From Marinobacter flavimaris (GTDB lineage Bacteria > Pseudomonadota > Gammaproteobacteria > Pseudomonadales > Oleiphilaceae), in contig NZ_PSSW01000016.1 in assembly GCF_002933295.1 (NCBI RefSeq), positions 1-41,813 on the forward strand: a stretch of DNA of 41,813 nt, written 5' to 3'. This document shows, in pieces, positions 21,829 to 30,178 of this stretch. Position 1 is the first letter of the stretch. Each line of letters begins with the position of its first letter. The notes under the pieces were generated by a model. It saw only the letters and a list, made by a program, of their open reading frames with translations, was not told where the DNA came from and searched no databases. A program made the translations under genes and the position numbers.

Positions 21829-22524
21829 ATGTACAACACCGATATACCCAACCGTGAAGAACTGCCCAGCACTGCCAAACTGGTTCGATCCACCATCATT
21901 GCCGCTTTTGTGGCGCTGGTTCTGCTGGCTACCGTGGTCATGCCCGCCGAGTACGCCCTGGACCCAACCGGCGCAGGTCGCCTTTTGGGCCTGACTGAAA
22001 TGGGCGAGATCAAAGAGCAGCTCGCCGAAGAGGCTGCTGCTGACGAGGCTGTTCAGATGGTTGCTGTTCAATCCTCAACTGAGCGACAGGCGCCGGAAGT
22101 CAATGCACCTGTCGTGGATGAAGCCGTTGAGAAGCCAGCCCCCTCACCGGAAGCAGAGGTTGCGTCTTCTGAGCCAGAATCTGCGCCTGCACCAGAAATT
22201 GCGGAACCGCAGTGGCAGGATGAAGTGCGCGTGATTCTCACACCGGGAGAAGGCACCGAATTCAAACTTACTATGGAGGAAGGTGCTACAGCCCGGTTCT
22301 CCTGGGTGTCAGAAGGTGGCCCGATCAACTTCGATACTCATGGCGATGGAGGTGGTCAGTCAATTTCCTACGAGAAAGGCCGGGGCGTGCCTGAAGACGA
22401 GGGCGAGCTGGAGGCAGCCTTTACCGGCAATCATGGCTGGTTTTTCAGAAACCGGAACGACAACGACATCACTCTGGTACTGCGTACCGGAGGAGACTAC
22501 GGGCAGTTTAAAAAGATGTTGTGA
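21829..22524 (+). CDS. Transmembrane anchor protein of the HupE operon
   Basis: 231 residues. A cytosolic start (MYNTDIPNREELPSTAKLVR) precedes one helix (STIIAAFVALVLLATVVMP, about 21-39). A Glu/Ala/Pro-rich linker (about 60-125) follows, then a compact C-terminal periplasmic domain with FKLTMEEGATARFSWVSEGG, NFDTHGDGGGQ and FTGNHGWFFRNRN. The last part resembles small beta-rich domains that hold an His/Asp-rich edge. The type is known from databases simply as a transmembrane anchor protein found with HupE; its role is unknown. GGAG lies before the ATG, 15 bp after the HupE gene. A long imperfect hairpin (22551-22584) follows. Confidence 0.75.
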   Translation: MYNTDIPNREELPSTAKLVRSTIIAAFVALVLLATVVMPAEYALDPTGAGRLLGLTEMGEIKEQLAEEAAADEAVQMVAVQSSTERQAPEVNAPVVDEAVEKPAPSPEAEVASSEPESAPAPEIAEPQWQDEVRVILTPGEGTEFKLTMEEGATARFSWVSEGGPINFDTHGDGGGQSISYEKGRGVPEDEGELEAAFTGNHGWFFRNRNDNDITLVLRTGGDYGQFKKML

Positions 22525-22550
22525 CGTTCACCAACGAATAAGCGCCGAGG

Positions 22551-22584
22551 GGTCTCCGGGCCTATGTTTTCATAGGTCCGGACC
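22551..22584 (+). terminator. Hairpin at the end of the HupE operon
   Basis: CCTATG (22561-22566), a TTTT loop and CATAGG (22571-22576) form the tip. GGTC-CCGG and CCGG-ACC extend the stem outside it with one bulge and one mismatch. There is no T-tract after it. It probably ends the HupE transcript and separates it from the convergent ATP-grasp gene. Confidence 0.45.
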
Positions 22585-22680
22585 GTGCTTAAGTAACTTA
22601 ATGTTCTACAGTTCGCTAAACCAAAAATCTGGAATTCTTCATTAATGCGATCAAATATTGGCTCATTGAAAAGGTAATAA

Positions 22681-23973
22681 TCACACCTGAAAAACCGGAG
22701 CGAATCCACCTCCGGGGGTACGAAAATTGGTTGTCTGGCCTTGGTATATCCTCGCCGCAACCAGCATACTTTTGCCGGCGTAGGTATACAGCCGAATGTC
22801 GACTTTTCGGGTGACTACTGCATCGTCAATTCTCAGGGTTCGTTCTCCAGCGGGGACAAGGTCCTGGGCGATGTAGCCACCATTCAGGATGTTCTCGAAA
22901 ACGCGCCGGGTTAGTTTGTCGCCCCGGTAGACGCCTTTGCTGCCATGGCCGGCAACCGGCTTGAAGAACAGATGACGTCGCGCACTCCACAACTCAGCCG
23001 CGTCGTTCCTCGAAACCTGCCTGGTTTTCGGCACGGCTCTCTCCAGGTAGCCTGCATCGGCCTCATTGAGCCCCCAGTCTCGAAGGGAGTGGGGTGCGGA
23101 TAGCAGGGCCAGGTTTCGCTTGTCAGCCAGCACAGCGTGCACATGGGGATTAGGCGTTACCACCACGGCGCCATCCAGATAGGCATGCCTTAATGCCGCA
23201 TGGGGCGCGGCGTCCAATGCGAAGTCCACCAGACGGTTGTAGACCATATCAATGGGCTTACCGCGGGCTGTCAGCGTACCGCCGGCATACTGAAGCTCCT
23301 GTGGATCGAGTATCAATGTATCAATTCCTTTGGTTCGGAGAATCTGTTGGGCCAACTGGAATTCGGGGAACATAAATTGTGTCTTTGGGGCATCGTCTAC
23401 TATGGCCAGGCAACTGGGCCCGAAATTGTCGTGCTGGCTTTGCCACTCCTGTTTGAACATTGAGAACACCGCGTCCTCGAATCCGTCGAGCGGCTGCTGG
23501 GGTGTTGTGGGTTGTTGAGATGGGTCGCAGCAATTGCGCTGGGCTCTCGACAAGACAAGGTTCAGGAAGGCGCCACCGGCGTTGGTGTTGATTTCGATCA
23601 GCCGGGGGCCGTCGGGACCCATGTGAAAATCATAGCCCATGAACGCCCCGATGGGCCCTGGATTGAACTGTGCGATTTCCGGTGCCCAGGAAAGTACTCG
23701 TTCTCGGTACGAGGGAAGCTCTGAGGCCGCTTCAATCGACTGAACGATCCTCTCCATCTCCGCTATGTCGGCTCGGGGTACGAAAACCGGTGTGTTTGAA
23801 AAAAGGTGATCGAACTCCGGGAGCGTTGACAGTTCGCTTCCAGCATCTGAAAGCTGGTTGTGGAGGCTCTTGTTGAGGGCTATTCGGTCAAGAGTGATGC
23901 AGTAGCATTGGCGGTTGAGTTCGTTGGCCCGGCTGTTTGCTATTCGTCTGTTCTCATAAATAGGTTCCGGCAT
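22681..23973 (-). CDS. ATP-grasp domain protein of unknown substrate
   Basis: 430 residues if started at ATG 23973; a TTG at 24000 would add nine residues, and neither has a strong ribosome site. An N-terminal region has AFMGYDFHMGPDGPRLIEIN followed by TNAGGAFLN. The C-terminal part has FFKPVAGHGSKGVYRGDKL, GGYIAQDLVPAGERT, and KVDIRLYTYAGK with AARIYQG. These last are ATP-grasp lysine/glycine-loop and metal-site segments, as in glutathione-synthetase or glutathionylspermidine-synthetase relatives. It would ligate a carboxylate to an amine or thiol using ATP in the cytosol. The order, with an EIN-type motif in the N-terminal half, is unusual. It stands alone on the minus strand, and no substrate is suggested by neighbours. 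Confidence 0.7.
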   Translation of the reverse strand: MPEPIYENRRIANSRANELNRQCYCITLDRIALNKSLHNQLSDAGSELSTLPEFDHLFSNTPVFVPRADIAEMERIVQSIEAASELPSYRERVLSWAPEIAQFNPGPIGAFMGYDFHMGPDGPRLIEINTNAGGAFLNLVLSRAQRNCCDPSQQPTTPQQPLDGFEDAVFSMFKQEWQSQHDNFGPSCLAIVDDAPKTQFMFPEFQLAQQILRTKGIDTLILDPQELQYAGGTLTARGKPIDMVYNRLVDFALDAAPHAALRHAYLDGAVVVTPNPHVHAVLADKRNLALLSAPHSLRDWGLNEADAGYLERAVPKTRQVSRNDAAELWSARRHLFFKPVAGHGSKGVYRGDKLTRRVFENILNGGYIAQDLVPAGERTLRIDDAVVTRKVDIRLYTYAGKSMLVAARIYQGQTTNFRTPGGGFAPVFQV

Positions 23974-24077
23974 CTGGAGTCCGTCATTCGAGGTTTGCAA
24001 TGGTTGAAACGGCTTACTTAATGCTCGAAGAATCTATCTTGCATTTGTGATTTGCGTCAAATAGATCCACATCTTGT

Positions 24078-24112
24078 GTCTGTTTTCAGGTCTGTTTTCA
24101 GGTCTGTTTCAG
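24078..24112 (+). repeat. Short tandem repeat containing TTTCAG units
   Basis: GTCTGTTTTCAG occurs at 24078-24089 and 24090-24101, then GTCTGTTTCAG at 24102-24112. The last two units read TTTCAGGTCTGTTTCAG (24096-24112), which fits the 17-bp promoter element found elsewhere at all but two positions. No good -10 lies 10 bp further on. Confidence 0.7.
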
Positions 24113-24324
24113 TTCCGCGTGTTGAACTACTGCTAGGTAAATTGGTGCTTGCCATCTATCTTCGACTCTCACAATGGGCGGCGATCTCTCCCGTCGATGG
24201 CAGCCTTTTGATCACCAGTCGGGCCGAAGCCAAGCTCTGGGTGCTTGATCCGGGCTCTCTGGAAATTATCGATGACGTTTCTTTGGACGGGATAGGTCAC
24301 CAAATATCGCTAGAGGCATACTAG
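24113..24324 (+). pseudogene. Possible remnant of a beta-propeller protein
   Basis: One frame ending at 24324 encodes ISPVDGSLLITSRAEAKLWV and then LDPGSLEIIDDVSL. These look like one blade of a YVTN/NHL-type propeller (xxDGxxLxVTxxxxxxLxVLDxxxxxxxxxI). It has no credible start or signal peptide, and upstream the frame runs into the tandem repeat. It is read as a decayed gene end, with low certainty. Confidence 0.3.
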
Positions 24325-24366
24325 CCAGTAAGCCCCACTGATAAGCTTTTCCCAAAGGGATTCTAT

Positions 24367-24588
24367 ATGGATAAGCGTTTTAAGATTACGTTGGCAATTT
24401 TTGCGGTTATCGCTTTGGTTTTACTCTGGGGCGAACATAAGGTTCACCTTCTGGGTGCTCTGCCGTGGTTAATCCTTCTTGCATGCCCGTTTATTCATAT
24501 GTTTATGCACGGAGGGCATGGGAGTCACGGTGGCCACAACCACCACGATCAACCAGAAGGCAAAAACGGAGGCCAACGCGATGACTGA
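24367..24588 (+). CDS. DUF2933 small membrane protein with His-rich tail
   Basis: 73 residues. Two hydrophobic helices (about 8-20 and 28-47) are followed by HMFMHGGHGSHGGHNHHDQ (about 44-62), typical of DUF2933, a family often found beside metal-resistance genes. AAGGGA lies before the ATG. It overlaps the methyltransferase-like gene by 8 bp, and its tail covers that gene's ribosome site, so the two are coupled. It is the first of seven closely spaced genes to 31304. A metal-binding role is suggested by the tail but not shown. Confidence 0.8.
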   Translation: MDKRFKITLAIFAVIALVLLWGEHKVHLLGALPWLILLACPFIHMFMHGGHGSHGGHNHHDQPEGKNGGQRDD

Positions 24589-25231
24589 TGCTTCGTCCGA
24601 TTACGGTCTTTGGGGGCTGGTGGTTCTTAACTCGGTGATCTTTATTTTCTTCGCTTTCAGTTTTTTTAAGCCACAGACCCAACGAGACTGGCGATCCTTC
24701 GGCGCGTTCAGCGCGTTTCTCGTGGCATTATTCACTGAGATGTATGGGTTCCCGTTGACACTCTATTTTCTATCCGGTTGGCTTCAGACTCAATACCCCG
24801 ATGTAAATTGGCTTGCCCACGATAGCGGGCACCTGCTTGAAATGCTTTTTGGTTGGCAGGGTTCTCCCCATTTCGGCCCCTTCCACTTGTTGAGTACGGT
24901 GTTTATTGGTGGAGGTTTTTACTTGATTGCCGCCGGGTGGCGAACCTTGTACGCGGCGCAAAAAGAGCGAAAGCTGGCTACGACAGGTCTCTATTCGTAT
25001 GTTCGGCATCCACAGTATGTCGGCTTTGTCTTGATAATGTTTGGCTTCCTGCTGCAGTGGCCGACTCTGTTAACCCTGGCGATGTTCCCGGTTTTGCTCT
25101 GGATGTATTCACGGTTATCGATCAGTGAGGAACGGGAAGCCGAAGAAACGTTCGGGGAAGCCTGGAGACACTATGCAGACAACACTCCCAGGTTTTTGCC
25201 GCGATTGCGCGGATTGGGGCGGCAAGCTTGA
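24581..25231 (+). CDS. ICMT-like integral membrane methyltransferase (paralogue of the 2738 gene)
   Basis: 216 residues from ATG 24581, with GGAGG at about 24568; longer in-frame starts inside the DUF2933 gene are not needed. About five helices. Signatures are EMYGFPLTLYFLSGWL (shared with the protein at 2738), GLYSYVRHPQYVGFVLIMFG and SEEREAEETFGEAWRHYADN. The RHPxY region is the SAM-binding part of ICMT/PEMT-type enzymes at the inner membrane. Its substrate is unknown. The two paralogues differ through most of the loops. Co-transcription with DUF2933 is common in metal-resistance islands. Confidence 0.82.
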   Translation: MTDASSDYGLWGLVVLNSVIFIFFAFSFFKPQTQRDWRSFGAFSAFLVALFTEMYGFPLTLYFLSGWLQTQYPDVNWLAHDSGHLLEMLFGWQGSPHFGPFHLLSTVFIGGGFYLIAAGWRTLYAAQKERKLATTGLYSYVRHPQYVGFVLIMFGFLLQWPTLLTLAMFPVLLWMYSRLSISEEREAEETFGEAWRHYADNTPRFLPRLRGLGRQA

Positions 25232-25274
25232 ACAAAAGCTCTACTCATTTGATGGGTAGATAAAGGAGCCGTTG

Positions 25275-26207
25275 GTGAACCAATCACTTTCGATACGTGC
25301 AGTCGCTGGGATGGTTCTTGTCGCCTTTCTTTGGGCGATCTGCTTTCCTTTTATTGTGGTGGGGTTGCCGGACGCGCCACCTTTGCTTTTTGCCGCTTTA
25401 CGCGCATTGCTGGCAGGGCTCTGTCTGATTCTGCTCGCTTTTACAAAAGGTGGTCGGCCCAGTTATTCACTTCGCCAGCTTCTAATGCTGGCCGTAATTG
25501 GCCTCAGTTACACGGGTATGGGGCTTGGAGGGATGTTTCTCGGTGCTGGCAAGCTGGGACCGGGGCTTGCAACGGTTCTGGCCAATGCGCAACCACTGTT
25601 TGCGGCGGTTCTTTCGTTTTTTATCGTTCGAGAGGTGGTGACCGGGCGTGTGTTTGTGGGCCTTTTGATTGGTTTTATTGGTGTTGTGGTGCTAGCGATG
25701 CCAGAGATGGAGTTTGGTAACGCCAGATTTTCAGGGGCCGTCTATGTTCTTGGTGGAGCCATCGGAACCGCCATTGGAAATGTGCTGCTTAAATACCAGG
25801 CCGGCAGCGATGATATCTATTGGTCAATGGGCATCCAGCTTGTCATAGGTTCAGTGTTTCTGGGAATAGCATCCGTGAGCTTGGGCGAGGGCTTCGAGAT
25901 TGATTGGACTTGGTCATTTACGACGGCCATGTTCGTTCTGGCCATTCCGGCAACGGCAATGATGGTTGTGCTCTGGTATGCCTTGCTCGCCAGCGCGCCC
26001 TTGAACAGCCTCAATTCGTTTACTTTTTTAACGCCTGTTTTCGGTCTCGCTATCGGAATGCTTTTGTTCGGCGAAACTTTCACATCACTGGAGATGATCG
26101 GGATAGGAATCACAATTGTCGGCTTGGTGATCGTTGTCAAAACGCCTCGGAAAACAACAAGCGGTTCCGCTGTCGGGGAACAGGCAAAGGTGATCCGTAG
26201 CTCATAG
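25275..26207 (+). CDS. DMT-superfamily (EamA) transporter
   Basis: 310 residues. GTG 25275 is preferred to TTG 25272 because AGGAG (25264-25268) is then correctly spaced. Ten hydrophobic helices form two EamA repeats: WAICFPFIVVGLPDAPPLLF (about 18-37) with FAALRALLAGLCLILLAF, then ALLASAPLNSLNSFTFLTPVFG in the second half. EamA proteins export metabolites, amino acids or drugs. The second repeat (about 150-290) is complete, so the protein looks functional. It lies 43 bp after the methyltransferase-like gene and 18 bp before the LolA-like gene. Confidence 0.85.
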   Translation: MNQSLSIRAVAGMVLVAFLWAICFPFIVVGLPDAPPLLFAALRALLAGLCLILLAFTKGGRPSYSLRQLLMLAVIGLSYTGMGLGGMFLGAGKLGPGLATVLANAQPLFAAVLSFFIVREVVTGRVFVGLLIGFIGVVVLAMPEMEFGNARFSGAVYVLGGAIGTAIGNVLLKYQAGSDDIYWSMGIQLVIGSVFLGIASVSLGEGFEIDWTWSFTTAMFVLAIPATAMMVVLWYALLASAPLNSLNSFTFLTPVFGLAIGMLLFGETFTSLEMIGIGITIVGLVIVVKTPRKTTSGSAVGEQAKVIRSS

Positions 26208-26225
26208 TAGAAAAGGGAGTAGTCA

Positions 26226-26972
26226 ATGAGAGTCTGGATTAGCGTTCTCCTTTTGTTTGCCGCATCAGGTCGGCTTATCGCGGGCCCTCCCTCGGCAGTT
26301 TCCTTGATTGAAGGCATGGAACAGACTCTGTGGTCCGACAGCAATCACGGGCGTTTCACTATGCGGATCGAGTCTGAGTATTGGACTCGCACACTGGAAC
26401 TGGAAGCCTGGATGAATCGTCCGGAGCATACGTTGATTCGCATTCACGCGCCCAAAAAAGAGGCCGGCATCGGCTCGCTGCGCATCGGCGATGCCATGTG
26501 GAATTACTTGCCCAAAGTTGATCGCACCATCAAGATCCCACCGTCGATGATGCTCCAGCCATGGATGGGCTCCAACTTCAGCAACGACGACCTGGTCAAG
26601 GAAAGCTCGTTCGTCGAGGACTACACCCACGAATTGGTCGAAACCGACGATTCCGGTGAGGTGCCTGTGTATCGTGTTGTCTCGACGCCCCGACCTGATG
26701 CCCCGGTAGTGTGGAGCCGTCTTGAATTCAATGTTCGGGAGGACTCGATCCCGGTTTCGCTTGCCTACTACGACGAGCGCGATCAGATCGTCAAACGCAT
26801 GACCTATGAGCAGATCGAAACCATGGATGGGCGGCGGATACCCACCCGCTGGACGATGGTGGACGCCGATAACCCCGAGTCCCGCACGGTGATCACGATT
26901 GACTCTATTGAATTCGACCTGCCGATCGATGAAGAGGTGTTTTCATTGCGCCGGCTGCGCAACCCACAGTGA
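26226..26972 (+). CDS. LolA-like periplasmic protein (outer membrane lipoprotein-sorting protein family)
   Basis: 248 residues with a signal peptide ending near RLIAGPP (about 19) and GGGAG before the ATG. The COG2834-type pattern is GRFTMRIESEYWTRTLELEAW, IRIHAPKKEAGIGSLRIGDA, MWNYLPKVDRTIKIPPSMM, WMGSNFSNDDLVKESSFVEDY, and the end LPIDEEVFSLRRLRN. It is the same family as the protein at 8838 but with a different N-terminal third. It is followed after 9 bp by an ABC ATPase and FtsX-type permease, so here the lipid or lipoprotein cargo is probably delivered by an ABC machine rather than an MMPL pump. Confidence 0.87.
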   Translation: MRVWISVLLLFAASGRLIAGPPSAVSLIEGMEQTLWSDSNHGRFTMRIESEYWTRTLELEAWMNRPEHTLIRIHAPKKEAGIGSLRIGDAMWNYLPKVDRTIKIPPSMMLQPWMGSNFSNDDLVKESSFVEDYTHELVETDDSGEVPVYRVVSTPRPDAPVVWSRLEFNVREDSIPVSLAYYDERDQIVKRMTYEQIETMDGRRIPTRWTMVDADNPESRTVITIDSIEFDLPIDEEVFSLRRLRNPQ

Positions 26973-26981
26973 GGGCCCGGC

Positions 26982-27668
26982 ATGAGCATCGTCAATGTGG
27001 AGAAAGTCTCGCGAATTTACCGTCAGGATTCCATCGCCGTCAAGGCCCTGGATGAGGTGTCGGTCGCGATCGAGGCCGGGGAGTTCACAACCTTGGTGGG
27101 CCCGTCTGGATCGGGTAAAACCACGCTATTGAATCAGATTGGAGCCCTGGACGAGCCGGATAGCGGGCGCATTCAGGTGGCGGGTGAGGAAATCACCGGG
27201 CTTAGCCGAAAGAAGCGGACCCTTCTGCGGCTGTGGAAGGTTGGCTTTGTATTTCAGGAATACAACCTGATTGGCGTGCTGTCGGCTCAGGAGAACGTCG
27301 AGTATGTGCTGATGCTGCGCGGAGTGCCGTTTCGGGAGCGCCGTGCCGAGGCCCGGCGTATTCTGGTGGAGGTCGGCCTGCAAGGGCTGGAGCGGCGCCT
27401 GCCCCATGAACTGTCTGGCGGTCAGCAACAGCGTGTTGCGGTGGCCCGGGCGATTGTCAGCAAACCCGCGATTGTCCTGGCCGACGAGCCCACGGCCAAT
27501 CTCGATTCCACGACCGGCGCGGCGCTACTGGACTTGATGCGTAAGCTCAATGCCGAGCATGGCATTACCTTTGTCTTCTCCACCCATGACCCGATGGTGA
27601 TGGAACGCGCGCGGCGGGTAATCCATCTCCGCGATGGCCGCGTCGAGCGTGAGGAAATACGGTCGTGA
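26982..27668 (+). CDS. ABC transporter ATP-binding protein (LolD/MacB type)
   Basis: 228 residues with Walker A GPSGSGKT (40-47), Q-loop QEYNL (about 92-96), signature LSGGQ (144-148) and Walker B IVLADEP (164-170), then the H-loop STHD. Sequence and length fit the LolD/MacB/FtsE group, which powers mechanotransmission through FtsX-type permeases rather than channel transport. It overlaps the start of the permease gene and follows the LolA-like gene, so the complex probably lifts a lipid-linked substrate out of the inner membrane and hands it to that protein. Confidence 0.92.
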   Translation: MSIVNVEKVSRIYRQDSIAVKALDEVSVAIEAGEFTTLVGPSGSGKTTLLNQIGALDEPDSGRIQVAGEEITGLSRKKRTLLRLWKVGFVFQEYNLIGVLSAQENVEYVLMLRGVPFRERRAEARRILVEVGLQGLERRLPHELSGGQQQRVAVARAIVSKPAIVLADEPTANLDSTTGAALLDLMRKLNAEHGITFVFSTHDPMVMERARRVIHLRDGRVEREEIRS

Positions 27669-30178
27669 TGGCGTGGCTACGTCTGGCTTTTGGCAACCTT
27701 CGGGTCAATCGTCGGCGTACGGCCATCACACTGTTGTCGGTGGCCGTCGGTGTCGGTGGGCTAGTGTTTCTCTGGGCATTCATTGATGGCATCAACGCCC
27801 AGATGATCAACAACATGACGGGCTATGTGACCGGCGACCTGAAGGTACATCAGCGGGGCTTTCACGATGACAGGGAGATGAACATTGCCCTGGCCGAGCG
27901 CTGGAATCTCACAGAGGAGGTATCGGCCGTAGCCGGTGTGGCGGCAACCACCCCCCGGGTGACGGGCCATGCCCTGGCCAGCCGTGAAGACCAGTCACGG
28001 GCATTACAGGTGATGGGCGTCGACAGCGCGACGGAATCACGGGTCACCCGGCTTGACCGGTCGATTGTCCGTGGTCGCTACCTGGAACGCGGCAATGAAA
28101 TTCTTGTTGGCGTCGATGCCGCCGGTGCCCTGGATGTCTCCCCGGGCGACGAGCTGGTACTGGTGGTGCAGGCGTCGGACGGCTCTATTGGCGCCGACCG
28201 GTTCGAAGTGGTGGGCGTATTCGAGACCGGTATCAAGCGTATTGATGGCTTCGTGGCCCAGATGCCCCTGGCGGCCGCTCAGTCGCTGTATGCCTTTCAG
28301 GGGCGGTTTACCGAGATCGCGGCCCGCGTGCAGGATGCTGACCGGCTCGACGAGGTGGTCGGTACTGTCGGGAATCAGTTGCGCGATCGAAACGTGGAAG
28401 TGCTGGGCTGGCCGGCGCTGATGCCATCGCTGGTGCAGATGGTTGCCTTTCACGACGCCGTCGCCTACATCGTGATCTTCGTGGTGTTTGTGGTGGTGGC
28501 GGCCGGTATCGTTAACACCATTCTGATGTCGGTACTGGAGCGTGGCCGCGAATTCGGTGTAATGATGGCGTTGGGCACACCCAGCAGTCGCATCGTCTGG
28601 CTGGTGCTTCTCGAAACAACGGTTCTGGCCGGTCTCGGCTACCTGTTGGGGTTGGTACTTGGGTTGTCGGTGACCGGCTATTTCAGTAGCAATGGGCTGG
28701 ATTTCAGCGCCTACATCAAGGCCATGGATACCATGCCGGGGCTCAGTGGCATCGTTTATCCCACCATCGAAGCTCAGCGCCTGGTTGTGATTGGCATTGT
28801 GGTGGTGTCGGTAGCCCTGCTGGCGGCCGCCCTCCCGGCCTGGAACGCGGGTCGCAACAGCCCGCTGGAGGCGATGGGCGCACGGCGAACTATGATCAAC
28901 CGTATCCGCCGGATCCACTGGCAGGTGACGTCTGATCATCGGCTGCTGATTTTTGCACAAATGGCACTCCGTTCGGTATTCCGAAACCCGCGACGGTCGA
29001 TGATTACCGCCTCGGCCACTGCATTCGGGCTGGCGGCCTATCTATTCCTGTACGCCTTCGCCGATGGTTTCTTCGAGCAGATGATCCAGAACTCGACCCA
29101 GCAGCTCAGCGGGCATGTGCAGGTGATGGCAAAGGGTCACGACGTGGATCTGTCGCCAGATTTACGTATTGCCGACAATCGAACCTTGCAACAGCGATTG
29201 CAGGAGCATCCTGAGGTTGAGGCGGCCGCGCCCAGGGTATTGCTGCGTGCCATGGTGGCCAACCCCGGGAAGAGCCTGCCGGTGGAGCTGGTGGGTATTG
29301 CACCGGAGCAGGAAAGGGCGGTTACCGAGCTTTCCGGGTACATGCAGCAGGGCACTTACGTTCAATCCGGGGAGACGGGCATTGTCATTGGCCAGAAGCT
29401 GGCTGAGGAGCTGGGCGCCCGGCTGGGGGACAAGCTGGTCATTACGGTCCAGCAGGCTGGCGGAGATCTTGCCTCCAGTGCCCAGGCCATCCGCGGTATC
29501 TATCGCACTGGCAGTGACCTGTTCGACACCGAGTATGTCTTCACCGATATCAACGCCGCGCGCCGCCTGGGTGGCCTGCTGAAAGGTGAAGTTTCACGGA
29601 TCGTATTGAGGCTTTCAGATCGGGCGAAGAGTGCCGGCCTGGCGCGAATCCTGAATCAGTCGCCGCTTCTGACCAACGACGGACTGGTGGCCCAGGGCTG
29701 GGAAAGCCTGCTTCCGGTGGTGGTGCAGATGGTGGAAATGAGTCAGGTGGATTTCTATCTCATCTTGTCGGTGGTTTTTGTTGTGGTCGCCATAGGTGTC
29801 ATGAACACCATGGTGATGTCAGTGATGGAGCGTACCCCGGAACTGGGCGTAATGCTGGCACTGGGCACCAGAGGGTCGCAGCTGCAACTGACTATTCTGT
29901 TTGAGGCGTTTTTCCTGGCAATACTGGGAATGCTGGTAGGAACGGTGGTTGGCGGACTGCTTGTTGTCTGGCTTGGCACTACCGGCATTGATCTGTCCTC
30001 GATCAGCGGCGCTCTGGAAGCCATCCCCGGTATCACTGACCGTATCTATCCGGTGCTGATTTTCGATCATGTCTGGCTTCCCAGCCTGCTGTTGTTCCTG
30101 TGTTCGGTGCTGGTGGCTCTGTATCCGGCCTGGCGGGCCTCGCGACTGGATCCGGTGGAGGCCATCCGCCATGGTTAG
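27668..30178 (+). CDS. Double FtsX-type ABC permease (LolC/E-like fusion)
   Basis: 836 residues from ATG 27668 (GTG 27665 is also possible). The protein is an internal duplication. Both halves start with one helix (about 16-38 and 440-460), then a MacB-type periplasmic domain, then three FtsX helices. The matching segments VNTILMSVLERGREFGVMMA (about 281-300) and MNTMVMSVMERTPELGVMLA (about 712-731) show the repeat. In the Lol system two separate LolC/E subunits form the dimer; here one chain supplies both. It pairs with the ATPase at 26982 and the LolA-like protein. It overlaps the beta-barrel gene by 8 bp. Confidence 0.88.
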   Translation: MAWLRLAFGNLRVNRRRTAITLLSVAVGVGGLVFLWAFIDGINAQMINNMTGYVTGDLKVHQRGFHDDREMNIALAERWNLTEEVSAVAGVAATTPRVTGHALASREDQSRALQVMGVDSATESRVTRLDRSIVRGRYLERGNEILVGVDAAGALDVSPGDELVLVVQASDGSIGADRFEVVGVFETGIKRIDGFVAQMPLAAAQSLYAFQGRFTEIAARVQDADRLDEVVGTVGNQLRDRNVEVLGWPALMPSLVQMVAFHDAVAYIVIFVVFVVVAAGIVNTILMSVLERGREFGVMMALGTPSSRIVWLVLLETTVLAGLGYLLGLVLGLSVTGYFSSNGLDFSAYIKAMDTMPGLSGIVYPTIEAQRLVVIGIVVVSVALLAAALPAWNAGRNSPLEAMGARRTMINRIRRIHWQVTSDHRLLIFAQMALRSVFRNPRRSMITASATAFGLAAYLFLYAFADGFFEQMIQNSTQQLSGHVQVMAKGHDVDLSPDLRIADNRTLQQRLQEHPEVEAAAPRVLLRAMVANPGKSLPVELVGIAPEQERAVTELSGYMQQGTYVQSGETGIVIGQKLAEELGARLGDKLVITVQQAGGDLASSAQAIRGIYRTGSDLFDTEYVFTDINAARRLGGLLKGEVSRIVLRLSDRAKSAGLARILNQSPLLTNDGLVAQGWESLLPVVVQMVEMSQVDFYLILSVVFVVVAIGVMNTMVMSVMERTPELGVMLALGTRGSQLQLTILFEAFFLAILGMLVGTVVGGLLVVWLGTTGIDLSSISGALEAIPGITDRIYPVLIFDHVWLPSLLLFLCSVLVALYPAWRASRLDPVEAIRHG

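Noticed and set aside
24001..24366. CRISPR-like repeat at the triple TTTCAG units
   Set aside because: Units are 11-12 bp, directly abutting, without spacers; this is a short tandem repeat.
28037..28960. Long minus-strand frame opposite the double permease
   Set aside because: His/Gln-rich nonsense composition and no start signal; the plus-strand permease is clear.
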